Positions 7,755 through 15,586 are shown, counted from the first letter of the stretch. The stretch: DNA of 37,559 nucleotides from Thermaceae bacterium (GCA_027023345.1 JALVVO010000162.1:1-37559); one strand, 5' to 3'. A program made the numbers and translations. Notes: generated from the letters alone by a model not told the origin.

Positions 7755-8925
7755 TTTCGCCCTCCTCGTCCTCGAAGGTGGGGAGGACGGGGGCGCCCTC
7801 TTCGAGCCCTTCCGGCGGGAGCCGGATCACCGGGGTGCCCGGGGAAAGGCCCGAGACCGCGGCCTGGGTCAGGTTCTGGGCCCGCTTTTCCACCACTGCG
7901 CGGTGGGCCTTGCCCTTCTCGATCGTCCAGACGTAGGTCTTGCCGCCCTTCTCGACGAGGGCTTCGAGCGGCACCACCACCGCGTCCTCGATCCGCTCGA
8001 CCTCGACGTAGGCGGTGAGCGAAAGGCCCGGCATCCCGTGGCCCGGGGGCATGGGGGCGAGCTCCACCGGGACCCAGGCGCTCTCGCCCTCGCGCTCTGG
8101 GGGAAGGATTCGTTCCACCCGGCTCGGTACAAAATGGTCTTCCTCGCCGGCGAGCTCGACCCGGGCGGGGAGCCCCTCCTTGAGCTCGGCGGCTTCGGCC
8201 TCGGGAAAGCGGGCGTAGGGGCGGACGCTCCCCTCGACCACCAGCACCGCCTCGCCCTGGGCGAGCTCCCCGGGGTGGAAGGGGAGGGCTTCGAGGACCC
8301 CCGCCGTCGGCGCGACGAGGCGGGTTTTTGCGAGGGTCTCCTTAGCTTCCTTGAGGGCCGCTTCCAGCTCGGCCCGACGGGATTTGGCCTGGGCCTCTGC
8401 GCGCTCGGCCTCGAGCTTTAGGGCTTCAAGGGCACGGTCGTTCTCGGCGAGGGCGTCCTCGGCGGCCTTTAGCTCAGTCCGGCTCGCCGCGCCGGCCTCG
8501 TAGAGCGCCCGGGTGAGGGCCAGCTTTTCGGCGAGCGCCCTTCGTTTTTCGAGCAGGGCTTGCTTTCGCGCCTTGCGGTCTGCTGCGGCGGCCCGTTGCT
8601 CGGCTTCAAAAGCCGCGAGGCGGGCCTTCGCGAGGTCGAGTCGGCGCCGGGCCTCGGCGTCCTCCAGCCTCGCGATGACCTCTCCCTTTTCCACCCGGTC
8701 GCCAGGGTTCTTTCTCACCTCGGCGACGCGGCCGCCCGCTGGAAAGGCGAGCCGGATCCGCTCGGCCCTCAAGTAGCCGTCGGCGCTCACCTCGCGGACG
8801 AAGGTGGTCTCCTTGGCCCGGGCCGCGTAGACCGGCTGGGCGCGCTCGCCGGGCTTTTTTAGGAGGCCGTAGGCGGTGGCGAGAAGGAGGACGGCGATGA
8901 AGAGCCAAAAGACGACCTTTTTCAC
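7741..8925 (-). CDS. HlyD/MacA-type periplasmic adaptor (membrane fusion protein)
   Basis: 394 aa. An N-terminal membrane anchor (VVFWLFIAVLLLATAYGLL, about 4-22) is followed by one half of a lipoyl/barrel-sandwich domain (AFPAGGRVAEVRKNPGDRVEKGE). A long alpha-hairpin rich in Ala, Glu, Arg and Lys spans about 95-200, then the second lipoyl half (LVAPTAGVLEALPFHPGELAQGE) and beta-barrel/membrane-proximal domains. This is the MacA/HlyD order. It should bridge the inner-membrane MacB-like complex to an outer-membrane channel. The start overlaps the preceding TolC-like gene by 4 nt (8922-8925). Confidence 0.93.
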   Translation of the reverse strand: MKKVVFWLFIAVLLLATAYGLLKKPGERAQPVYAARAKETTFVREVSADGYLRAERIRLAFPAGGRVAEVRKNPGDRVEKGEVIARLEDAEARRRLDLAKARLAAFEAEQRAAAADRKARKQALLEKRRALAEKLALTRALYEAGAASRTELKAAEDALAENDRALEALKLEAERAEAQAKSRRAELEAALKEAKETLAKTRLVAPTAGVLEALPFHPGELAQGEAVLVVEGSVRPYARFPEAEAAELKEGLPARVELAGEEDHFVPSRVERILPPEREGESAWVPVELAPMPPGHGMPGLSLTAYVEVERIEDAVVVPLEALVEKGGKTYVWTIEKGKAHRAVVEKRAQNLTQAAVSGLSPGTPVIRLPPEGLEEGAPVLPTFEDEEGENGAG

Positions 8926-9893
8926 CTTGCCCCCTCCTCCGCGAAGGGCCAGAGCGACAGCGCCACCCGGGCGAGGGCAAGTCGCGCCTGGGCGAGCTCG
9001 AGCTCGGCGCTCTTTTCCTCGAGTTCGGCCTGTAGGACCTCGATCCTGGAAGCGGTGCCCTTTTCGAGTCGGAGTTTCGCCACCTTGAGGGCCTCGGTCT
9101 TGAGGTCGAGGGCCCCGGTCTTGAGGGCGAGGTCGCCTAGGGCCGCGCGGTAATCGGCCTCTCTTTGCGAAAGCAGGTGCTCGAGCTCAGCGGCCTTGGT
9201 CCTGAGCGCCGCCTTTTCGGCTTGGTAGGCGGCCCGCCTTTTTTCGACCTCGACGCGCGGCGTGTCCGGGGTCTCGGCCGCTTGCAGGGCGCGCTCGGCG
9301 GCCTGAAGCGCGAGCTTGGCGAGCAGGTAGTCGGGATGGGCGGTGGCCGAGACGTGCTCGGGCGGCGGGATGGCTGGGACCGCCTCGGCCGTGAACGCGC
9401 CGTAGCGCTTGAGGGCGGCGTCGGCCGCCTCCAGCCGGGCGCGGGCCCTTTCCACCGCGGCTCGGGCCTCGGCCAGGGCGCTTAGGGCCCGGTCGCGCTC
9501 CGCGTTGCCGATCGCGCCCCGCTCGAAGCGGATCCGGGCGGCCTCGGCGGCGAGCTCGGCGTAGGCCAAGCGGGCCTCGGCGAGCTTAAGCGCGGCGCGG
9601 GCTAGGGGCACGGCGGCGAAGGTCTCGAGCGCCTGCTGTCGGAGGCCGAGGCGGGTTTTTCGCAGGAGGGCTTGGGCGCGCAGGGCTACGTCCTCGGCCT
9701 CGGCCCGCTCGAAGGGGGCGGCGTAGGGATCGTCCTTCAGGGCCAGCGCGCGGGCCTCGGCGGCCTTGAGCTCGGCCTCGGTCTTCAAAAGGTCGGGGCT
9801 TGCCTTTAGGTAGGCGGCCTCGAACGCCGGGTAGCCGGCGGCGAGGGCCGGCGCTAGGGCTAGGAAAACCGAGAGGATCCAGCTTCGCATCAT
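8922..9893 (-). CDS. TolC-like outer-membrane efflux protein (second of two)
   Basis: 323 aa, short for the outer membrane factor family (usually above 400). A signal peptide (SWILSVFLALAPALAAG) is followed by almost continuous amphipathic alpha-helix with repeats such as KLAEARLAYAELAAEAARIRFERGAIG and LKVAKLRLEKGTASRIEVLQAE. The latter matches the typical TolC helix pattern leading to a G(x)xS turn. The beta-barrel portions are hard to see, so it may be a reduced or divergent channel subunit or a periplasmic helical partner. ATG 9893 overlaps the stop of the first TolC-like gene by ATGA and has GGAGGGA upstream; ATG 9890 is equally possible. Confidence 0.75.
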   Translation of the reverse strand: MMRSWILSVFLALAPALAAGYPAFEAAYLKASPDLLKTEAELKAAEARALALKDDPYAAPFERAEAEDVALRAQALLRKTRLGLRQQALETFAAVPLARAALKLAEARLAYAELAAEAARIRFERGAIGNAERDRALSALAEARAAVERARARLEAADAALKRYGAFTAEAVPAIPPPEHVSATAHPDYLLAKLALQAAERALQAAETPDTPRVEVEKRRAAYQAEKAALRTKAAELEHLLSQREADYRAALGDLALKTGALDLKTEALKVAKLRLEKGTASRIEVLQAELEEKSAELELAQARLALARVALSLWPFAEEGAR

Positions 9894-11065
9894 CGTTCCC
9901 TCCACATGCCGTCCGCGAGGTCGAGGTAGGCCTTGACCGCTTCGATATAGGCGCCCCAGGCTTCGGCGAACCGGGCCTCGGCCAAAAACCGCGCGGCCCG
10001 TTGGTCTTCGAGCTCCAGGGCGCTGAGCAGTCCCCGTTCCTCGCGAAGACGGGCGGCTTCGAGCTTCTTCTTCGCGAGATCTAAGGCCTGCTTCGCCAGG
10101 TCCAGCCGTCGCTCCATGAGGTGCGCGCGGGCTTTGAGGGCGGAGAGCCTCCGTCTCCTTTCCCCGCCTTTTCTCTTTGCCGCGATCTCGGCCTCCCGCG
10201 CCGCCAGGCGGGCGCTTTCGGCCTCGCTCCAGGCGACGGGGTCGAGGGAGAGCCGGGCCGAGAGCTCGGCTTTCCAGGTCCCCGGGGGCTCGAGGGGGTT
10301 CTTCGGCCCGAGGGTCAGGGCGAGGCTCGGGGTTTGGGTTTCCGCCTCGAGGCGGTAGCCGAGCTCGCCCTGGTAGGAAAGCGCAAGCCCGAGGGCGAAA
10401 AGCCCCCGCTCGGCGGCCCTCGCCCGGGCCCTTTGGGCCTCGACCTCGAGCTGGAGCAGGGGGTTTGGGCGGGGAGCCGGGAGAAAAAATCGGAGGGTTT
10501 CGGGCTCGGCGGGGCCCGAAAGCCCCAGGGCTTCGGCCTCCTGGGCAGCCGACTCCCGTTCGAGCTCGGCGAGGCGGAGGTCGAGTTCGGCCTCTTCCAG
10601 GGCGCCTTTTGCCTCCTCAAAGGCGAGGGGGCCGCCCCGCAACCTCGCCGCCTCGAGCCGGAGCCGGGCGGCACTGCGCCGGGCGCGGGCCGCCTTTAGG
10701 CGCGCCTCGGCCTGCCAAAGCCCGGCGTGGGCCTTGAGGGCGCGAAGGACCCCATCCCTTTGCGCCTGGCGGAGGCGGGCCTCGGCCCTCAGGCGGCCGT
10801 TTTCGGCCTCGAGCCGGGCGGCCTCGCTGAGGTCGAGGCGGAGCCCGAGCGTCGCGGCGAGGTCTTCGCGGAGCTCGAGCCCGGCGGTTCCGGAAAGGCC
10901 GATCGCGGCGTAGCCGGCGCGTTCCTTTGCGAGCTCGGCCTGGGAAGCGAGCACCCCGAGCTCGGGCGGGCGGTAGGTGAGCGCCTCCCGGGGCCCGAAG
11001 GCGAGGGCGGGGAGGGCGAGCAGGATCGCCCAAGAAGGGGATTGAAGAAGCTTGAAGCGGCGCAT
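9890..11065 (-). CDS. TolC-like outer-membrane efflux protein (first of two)
   Basis: 391 aa. The start MRRFKLL and hydrophobic stretch WAILLALPALAFG form a signal peptide. Long Ala/Glu/Arg/Leu helices follow in two halves, each containing a TolC-like repeat (LRLDLSEAARLEAENG near residue 78; LEAARLREERGLLSALELEDQ near 335). Strand-rich segments such as GLALSYQGELGYRLEAE near 220-250 could form the barrel. It is closer to full TolC than its neighbour. ATG 11065 lies 2 nt after the Yip1-like stop, so a longer reading frame upstream is rejected. The tandem pair probably arose by duplication or as a two-part channel for the adaptor/ATPase/permease encoded next. Confidence 0.78.
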   Translation of the reverse strand: MRRFKLLQSPSWAILLALPALAFGPREALTYRPPELGVLASQAELAKERAGYAAIGLSGTAGLELREDLAATLGLRLDLSEAARLEAENGRLRAEARLRQAQRDGVLRALKAHAGLWQAEARLKAARARRSAARLRLEAARLRGGPLAFEEAKGALEEAELDLRLAELERESAAQEAEALGLSGPAEPETLRFFLPAPRPNPLLQLEVEAQRARARAAERGLFALGLALSYQGELGYRLEAETQTPSLALTLGPKNPLEPPGTWKAELSARLSLDPVAWSEAESARLAAREAEIAAKRKGGERRRRLSALKARAHLMERRLDLAKQALDLAKKKLEAARLREERGLLSALELEDQRAARFLAEARFAEAWGAYIEAVKAYLDLADGMWRER

Positions 11066-11067
11066 GG

Positions 11068-11664
11068 CTACCGGAAAAGCGCGAGCATGAGGAACGCCGC
11101 TTGGATCGCCAGGTAGAGGCCGGCGGCCAACGCGGCCCGCTTCTCGGCGAAGACCCGGGTGCCGGCGTATAGGATCCAGGCACCCCAGAGGGTTCCGAGG
11201 ATCCCGCCCACGCGGCTGGCTTGCCCGTAGGTTGAGGCTCGAATGGCTGCCTCGTAACTCTTGAGCCAGTCCCGAAGCTGGTCGAACTCGGTGGGGGGAG
11301 GCGGGAGCTTGGCCTCGACGGGAACGAGCGCGGCCACGGCGAGAACCACGAGGCCGAGTACGATGCCTGGGGCGAAGGTCCAGCCGGCTAGCTCGAAGGC
11401 CCGGGGCCCAAGGCCGGTGAGGAGATGGAGGAGGAAGCCGAGTAAGCCCCAGACGGCCAGGCTTCCAACGATCACGCCGACGATTTCCCAAACCCAGTTG
11501 GGGCCGAACGCAGAGGGGCTCGGTAGCTCGCGGGTGGCGATCCTGCTCGCCAGGGTCGATACGAGACTGGCGAGAAACACGACGGAGTAGCCGAGCCAGG
11601 GCCGGGGCGGCCGTTCCTTGGTCTTTTCAAAGAACTTGGTGGGTTCTAGGAGCACTTCCGTCAT
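11068..11664 (-). CDS. Yip1-family-like multi-pass membrane protein
   Basis: 198 aa with about five hydrophobic segments: WLGYSVVFLASLVSTLAS, IVGVIVGSLAVWGLLGFLLHLLTG, FAPGIVLGLVVLAVAAL, GILGTLWGAWILYAG and LAAGLYLAIQAAFLMLALF. The opening VLLEPTKFFEKTKERPP resembles the start of bacterial Yip1 (PF04893) proteins, often encoded beside ABC transporters. Function is unknown; a role in assembling or regulating the transporter is inference. ATG 11664 overlaps the upstream stop by ATGA and has GGAGG 7 nt before it. Confidence 0.75.
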   Translation of the reverse strand: MTEVLLEPTKFFEKTKERPPRPWLGYSVVFLASLVSTLASRIATRELPSPSAFGPNWVWEIVGVIVGSLAVWGLLGFLLHLLTGLGPRAFELAGWTFAPGIVLGLVVLAVAALVPVEAKLPPPPTEFDQLRDWLKSYEAAIRASTYGQASRVGGILGTLWGAWILYAGTRVFAEKRAALAAGLYLAIQAAFLMLALFR

Positions 11665-12485
11665 GGGCTTTCCTCCAAGTACTGAAGCTTCCCATTCAGA
11701 ATATGGACGGAGAGCAAGGGTGCTTGTTCGGGGCCGTAGGTGACCTCGACCCCTCCCGCGCCGCCGAGGCTCTTGCCGGGGAGGTGGACGCTCCCGTTGG
11801 TGACGCGGGCCTTGATCCGGAGCGGCCGCTCGGCCCGAACCTCGACGTCGCCGTTGGTGAGGTCGATCCGGGTCGGGCCCTCGGGGGCGAAGCCGGAGAG
11901 CACCACCTTGCCGTTGGTGGCGTTGATCACGGTGGCGCCGGTGGGGCGGTAGTCCTTGAGGTCCACCTCGCCGTTCGTGGCCGAAAAGACGAGGCTTTTG
12001 AGGCGGTCCTCGGCCTTGAGCTCGCCGTTCGTCACCGAGACGCGGGCTACCACCGGCTCGGGCAGGGCGAGCTCGATCCGGTAGAGGGTGCCCTTGGGCT
12101 GGCGGTGGTCCCAAAACCGTAGCTTCCCCTCCTCGACGGCGAGGTCCGGGCGCATGCGGGCGAGGGCCCGCTCGGTCCTCGCCTGGTAGCTCACGCGGAG
12201 CCGGCCGGGGCCGGGGCGGACGACGACCAGGGCGTTGGTGGCGGCGATCTCTATCGCTTCCAGCTGGGGGAGCGCTTCCTCTTTCTCCAGGGTGTAGGCG
12301 AAGCCGGCGTCGGGGGCGAGGCCGACTCGGACTTCGAAGTCGGGCCCCCAGAAGGCGAAGGCGAGCCCCGCCAGCCCGGCCACCGCCACCCCTTTGGCGG
12401 TGAGGCTCTTCGTCCGGGTGAGGGCGAGGTAGAGGCCGTAGAGCCAAAGGCCGAGGGCGAGCAGGGAGAGGATCCAGCCATCCAT
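11661..12485 (-). CDS. DUF4097-like beta-helical protein with membrane anchor
   Basis: 274 aa. Two hydrophobic segments at the N-terminus (about 2-22 and 33-46) are followed by a strand-rich domain. It has about six rungs marked by TNG or LNG turns: SVTNGELKA, SATNGEVDL, NATNGKVVL, DLTNGDVEV, RVTNGSVHL and HILNGKLQY. This is the signature of DUF4097/putative auto-transporter adhesin-like beta-helices, which are often found with stress- or antibiotic-responsive ABC clusters. The domain probably lies outside the cytoplasmic membrane. ATG 12485 follows AGGAGGT by 7 nt; an upstream GTG at 12494 would overlap the ribosome-binding site. It is 12 nt after the permease gene. Confidence 0.8.
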   Translation of the reverse strand: MDGWILSLLALGLWLYGLYLALTRTKSLTAKGVAVAGLAGLAFAFWGPDFEVRVGLAPDAGFAYTLEKEEALPQLEAIEIAATNALVVVRPGPGRLRVSYQARTERALARMRPDLAVEEGKLRFWDHRQPKGTLYRIELALPEPVVARVSVTNGELKAEDRLKSLVFSATNGEVDLKDYRPTGATVINATNGKVVLSGFAPEGPTRIDLTNGDVEVRAERPLRIKARVTNGSVHLPGKSLGGAGGVEVTYGPEQAPLLSVHILNGKLQYLEESP

Positions 12486-12497
12486 GATCCACACCTC

Positions 12498-13235
12498 CTA
12501 GAGCTCCGCCTCGTGGTAGACGCGGAGGGCGAGGAAGAGGAAGAGGGCGTAGAGGAGCAGCCCGGCGGCGATCGGCCAGACGGGCCAGGAAGCCGTGAGC
12601 ACGAAGGTGGGGAAGCCCGGGATCTCCGCGAAGAGCCAGCGGAAGTCCCCGATGAGGACCCGGGGACCGAGGTTCCAAAGGGCGTTCCCGTCCAGGTCCT
12701 CGAGGAGCTTCCCGATCCCGAAGGGAATCCCCAGAAAGACCACGGTGGCGAGGAGGCCCCCGACCCGCCCCAGCCGGTAGGCGACGTCGGTGGCCGCGGC
12801 GAGCTGCACCAGGCCGAGGAAGGGAAGGACGGCGGAGAGGCCAAGGTAGAGCCCGAATCGGAAGAGCTCGCCCGGGGCCTCGGGGTAGAACCGCCCGACG
12901 GCCAGGGCGCCGACGAGAAGGAGGCCGCCCTCGAGGTAGATCGCCCAAAAGAGGTACTCGGCGGCCTGGGCCAGGGCGTAGCGCGTGGGGCCCTTGGGGA
13001 GGAGGAAGAGCATCCCAAGCTCGCCCCGCTCGGCCCGGCGCACGTCGCGGCGGTAGAGGGAGAAGAAGAGCCCGAGCGTGCCCCAAAGCGCGCCTTGCGT
13101 AAGCCCGGCCAGGTAGAGGAGCACGGCGATCCGGTCCAGGCTAAAGGCCGTGTAAGCGACTAGGGCGAGGGCCAGGAGGACGAACAGGGCGACGCCCCGG
13201 TTCTGGGCGAGCCGCCAGCGGAGGATCGCGCTCAT
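12498..13235 (-). CDS. ABC transporter permease (ABC-2-like)
   Basis: 245 aa with about six membrane segments, beginning MSAILRWRLAQNRGVALFVLLALALVAYTAF. There is a cytoplasmic loop rich in Arg and Glu (RRDVRRAERGELGMLFLLPKGPT) at about 64-84, as in ABC-2/YtrC-like permeases. It should pair with the ATPase encoded immediately upstream. The start overlaps that ATPase stop by ATGA. Substrate and direction are unknown; the GntR context favours an envelope-stress or antimicrobial-response exporter. Confidence 0.82.
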   Translation of the reverse strand: MSAILRWRLAQNRGVALFVLLALALVAYTAFSLDRIAVLLYLAGLTQGALWGTLGLFFSLYRRDVRRAERGELGMLFLLPKGPTRYALAQAAEYLFWAIYLEGGLLLVGALAVGRFYPEAPGELFRFGLYLGLSAVLPFLGLVQLAAATDVAYRLGRVGGLLATVVFLGIPFGIGKLLEDLDGNALWNLGPRVLIGDFRWLFAEIPGFPTFVLTASWPVWPIAAGLLLYALFLFLALRVYHEAEL

Positions 13236-13912
13236 GCCAGCACCTCCTTGAAGGTTTCGACCACGCTCTTGCCTTTTGCCCTTAGCTCCTCGACCTCGGC
13301 GTCGAGGACGACCTCGCCCTCCCTTAGAAAGACCGCCCGGTCGAAGATCCCCTCGGCCTCGCCGACCTCGTGGGTGGAGAGGAGGACCGCCGCGTCCTCC
13401 CGCCACTCGTGGACGAGCGCCTTCAGGATGCGGTCCCGGCTGATCAGGTCGATGCCAGCGAGGGGTTCGTCGAGGAGGTAGAGCGGCGCTCGCCGGGCCA
13501 GGGCTAGAGCGAGGTTCGCCCGGGCGCGCTGCCCCTTGCTCATCTGCCCGAAGGGGCGGTCGGGAACCTCGAGGAACCCCATCAGCCGGCGGAAACGCTC
13601 GGGGTCGAAGCTGGCGTCGGTGCCGGCGAGCAAAGCGGCGACCTCGCCGGGGCGGCGGCGTTCGGGCCAGGGATTCTGCTCGGGCAGAAAGACCGCCTCG
13701 CCGCGGGCCGCCCGGGGCGGCCGGCCGAGGAGCTGGACCTCGCCCCGGTCGGGGAGGAGCAGCCCGGCCGCGACCTTTAAGAGCGTGGTCTTGCCCGCCC
13801 CGTTTAGACCCAGGAGCCCGACCACCTGGCCCGGCTCGAGGGCGAGGCTCACCCCCTTCAGGGCCGGGGTTCGTAAGTAGCGCTTCTCGACCTCTTTAAG
13901 CTCGAGCACCAT
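13232..13912 (-). CDS. ABC transporter ATPase (YtrB-like)
   Basis: 226 aa. Walker A is GLNGAGKTT (34-42), the signature is the variant MSKGQRARANLALAL rather than LSGGQ, Walker B is LYLLDEPLAGID, and the switch is LSTHE. The MSKGQ form is common in ATPases encoded directly after YtrA-type GntR regulators. It energises the permease encoded next. ATG 13912 overlaps the regulator gene by 17 nt, so regulator and transporter are co-transcribed. Confidence 0.92.
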   Translation of the reverse strand: MVLELKEVEKRYLRTPALKGVSLALEPGQVVGLLGLNGAGKTTLLKVAAGLLLPDRGEVQLLGRPPRAARGEAVFLPEQNPWPERRRPGEVAALLAGTDASFDPERFRRLMGFLEVPDRPFGQMSKGQRARANLALALARRAPLYLLDEPLAGIDLISRDRILKALVHEWREDAAVLLSTHEVGEAEGIFDRAVFLREGEVVLDAEVEELRAKGKSVVETFKEVLA

Positions 13913-14273
13913 CCTCCTCCTTCACCTCCTCCAAGGCGGCCTTGGCCTCTTCGAGGCCGAGCCCCAGCGCCCGGACCTCGGCCAGGTAGCGGCGGGCCGC
14001 CCGCCGGATCCGGTCTCGCTTCAGCGCGTCCACGTCCACCTCCTCGCGCACGAAGGTGCCGAGCCCTCGGCGGGTCTCGGTGATCCCCAGCTGCTCGAGC
14101 ACCTCGAAGGCCCGGATCACGGTGTTGGGGTTGACCCGGAGCTCCTCGGCGAGGGCCCGCGCCGAGGGGAGCTTGTCGCCGGGCTCGAGCTCGCCCCGGG
14201 CCAGCGCCGCCATCACGGCGTTCGCGATCTGCTCGAAGATCGGTCCCGCCTCGGGGTCCACGTTCCAGCGCAA
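13896..14273 (-). CDS. GntR-family regulator, YtrA-like
   Basis: 125 aa, the short YtrA subfamily length. A winged helix-turn-helix (about 10-75) has the GntR signature GDKLPSARALAEELRVNPNTVIRAFEVLEQLG. A wing ends in TRRGLGTFV, and the helical tail of about 50 residues is too short for a ligand domain. YtrA-type proteins are repressors of their own ABC-transporter operons, in Bacillus responding to cell-wall antibiotics. The start is TTG 14273, set by AGGAGGT 4 nt upstream. A palindrome within its promoter is the likely operator, which suggests autorepression of the whole cluster. Confidence 0.92.
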   Translation of the reverse strand: MRWNVDPEAGPIFEQIANAVMAALARGELEPGDKLPSARALAEELRVNPNTVIRAFEVLEQLGITETRRGLGTFVREEVDVDALKRDRIRRAARRYLAEVRALGLGLEEAKAALEEVKEEDGARA

Positions 14274-14286
14274 CGTTACCTCCTGA

Positions 14287-14308
14287 GTGCACTATAGCAC
14301 TAGTGCAC
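14287..14308. promoter_or_regulatory. Palindromic operator GTGCACTA-N6-TAGTGCAC
   Basis: Two perfect 8-bp arms (14287-14294 and 14301-14308) flank TAGCAC. The palindrome covers the -10 box and most of the spacer of the gntR promoter, so bound regulator would block RNA polymerase. Size and position match autoregulatory sites of GntR/YtrA proteins; binding by this protein is inferred. Confidence 0.75.
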
Positions 14309-14319
14309 TAGGTTTGCAA
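14291..14319 (-). promoter_or_regulatory. Sigma-A-type promoter of the gntR cluster
   Basis: Read on the minus strand: -35 TTGCAA (14314-14319), a 17-nt spacer and -10 TATAGT (14291-14296). The predicted transcript start near 14284 leaves only about 11 nt of leader, with AGGAGGT at its very 5' end before the TTG start. Confidence 0.8.
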
Positions 14320-14349
14320 GGGAACGGCGCCACGGGGTGAGTAAGCGCG

Positions 14350-15150
14350 TCAGCCGAAGACCAGCGTGAGGAGGCCGACCAGCGCGACGTAGGGGGCGAA
14401 GAGGCGGAACTTCCCGGCCCGGAGCACCCCGAAGAGGAGGAGCATCGCCAGGTACCCGCTCAAAAAGGCGGCCGCCGCCATCGCCGCCACCGGCCCGGCG
14501 CCGACCCCCTGGGGAAGGCCGTCCTTGAGGCCGAGGAGCAAGACGCCGAGGCTCGCCGCCGCGTACATCAGAAAGGAAAGCCGGGCGGCGAGGTCGGGGG
14601 CGAGGCCGAGCCGCAAAAACGCGCTGATCGTCGTCCCCGAGCGGGAGACCCCCGGCCAGATCGCGACCGCCTGGGCGAGCCCCCCGAGGAAGGCCTCGAG
14701 GTAGCCGACCCGCTGGGGGCGGTCCTTTGCGCCGCCTTTGGGCGTGGTCCAGAGGACGAGGGCGGTGAAGAGGAGGCCGAGGGCGACGAAGAATGGGCGG
14801 TTATAGGCTTCGAAGACGTCCTTGACCAAAAGTCCCACCACCGCCGCCGGCACGCTCGCCACCGCCACCAGCCAAAAAAGCCGCCAGCCCTCCCCTTCGC
14901 GGGCCTCCTTCGAGAAGAGGCCGGCGAGGAACCCAGAAAGCGCCCGGGCGATCTCCCGCCGCATCAGGAAGAGGGCGGCGAGGAAGGTGCCGGTGTTGGT
15001 GGCGATGTCCACCCAGAGGGGTAGATTCTCGCCGCCGAAGAGGAAGCGGTCGGCGAGGACCAAGTGCCCCGAGCTCGAGACCGGCAGGAACTCGGTCAGC
15101 CCCTGGACGACGCCGAGGACGATCGCGCGAAAAAGATCCACGCCCGCCAT
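14350..15150 (-). CDS. uppP: Undecaprenyl-diphosphatase
   Basis: 266 aa, full length for the BacA/UppP family. This integral membrane enzyme dephosphorylates undecaprenyl diphosphate to recycle the lipid carrier of peptidoglycan and other envelope polymers. It carries the two hallmark motifs, GLTEFLPVSSSGHLVL (about 17-32) and the catalytic PGVSRSGTT near residue 171, among about eight membrane helices. ATG 15150 gives the conserved start LFRAIVLGVVQGLTE. It lies just downstream of the rpsI terminator and upstream of the YtrA-like cluster. Both relate to the lipid II cycle in other bacteria, so the adjacency may be meaningful. Confidence 0.95.
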   Translation of the reverse strand: MAGVDLFRAIVLGVVQGLTEFLPVSSSGHLVLADRFLFGGENLPLWVDIATNTGTFLAALFLMRREIARALSGFLAGLFSKEAREGEGWRLFWLVAVASVPAAVVGLLVKDVFEAYNRPFFVALGLLFTALVLWTTPKGGAKDRPQRVGYLEAFLGGLAQAVAIWPGVSRSGTTISAFLRLGLAPDLAARLSFLMYAAASLGVLLLGLKDGLPQGVGAGPVAAMAAAAFLSGYLAMLLLFGVLRAGKFRLFAPYVALVGLLTLVFG

Positions 15151-15183
15151 GGTAAGCGAAAGGCCCCGCCCGAAGGCGGGGCC
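15151..15183 (-). terminator. Intrinsic terminator of rplM-rpsI
   Basis: On the minus strand GGCCCCGCC-TTCG-GGCGGGGCC forms a 9-bp GC stem with a UUCG tetraloop, followed by TTTCGCTT. It starts 16 nt after the rpsI stop. The T-run is weak but the stem is very stable, as is usual in GC-rich thermophiles. Confidence 0.75.
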
Positions 15184-15199
15184 GGTGACCTCGCGGGCT

Positions 15200-15586
15200 T
15201 TAGCGCTTCGAGTACTGCGGCGCCCGGCGGGCCTTGTGCTTGCCGTACTTCTTGCGCTCGACCACGCGGGCGTCGCGGGTGAGGAGCCCCGCGGGCTTGA
15301 GTTTCTTGCGGAACTCGGGGTTGTACTTCTCCAGCGCCCGGGCGATCCCGAGCTTGATGGCGTCGATCTGCCCGGTGGTGCCGCCGCCCTTCACGGTGAT
15401 GTAGGCGTCGAACTTGCCCATCATGTCCACGACCTTGAAGGGCTCGAGCGCGCTCACCGCCCGGATGATGCCCCGGAAGTAGTCCTCGAAGTTCTTGCCG
15501 TTGACCGTGATCTTGCCCTCGCCGGGGCGGAGGAAGACCCGGGCCACGGCGGTCTTGCGGCGTCCGGTGCCGTAGTACTGCTCCAT
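15200..15586 (-). CDS. rpsI: 30S ribosomal protein S9
   Basis: 128 aa. It binds the head of the 30S subunit, and its C-terminal tail reaches the P-site tRNA. The family is recognised from YYGTGRRKTAVARVFLRPGEG at the start, GGGTTGQIDAIKLGIARAL in the middle and the invariant basic end KARRAPQYSKR. ATG 15586 shares one base with the rplM stop (TGATG) and has GGAGGTT upstream. It is the second gene of the usual rplM-rpsI operon. Confidence 0.98.
   Translation of the reverse strand: MEQYYGTGRRKTAVARVFLRPGEGKITVNGKNFEDYFRGIIRAVSALEPFKVVDMMGKFDAYITVKGGGTTGQIDAIKLGIARALEKYNPEFRKKLKPAGLLTRDARVVERKKYGKHKARRAPQYSKR

Noticed and set aside
11068..13086. Very long minus-strand open frame (672 codons) spanning several genes
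   Set aside because: Only its last 198 codons (the Yip1-like protein) have protein-like character. The rest is Pro/Arg-rich shadow of the ABC permease and DUF4097-like genes, which fit better with ATGA junctions.
14350..14352. Shared promoter between uppP and gntR
   Set aside because: Both genes point the same way (minus); the promoter at 14291-14319 lies after the uppP stop and serves only gntR and downstream genes.
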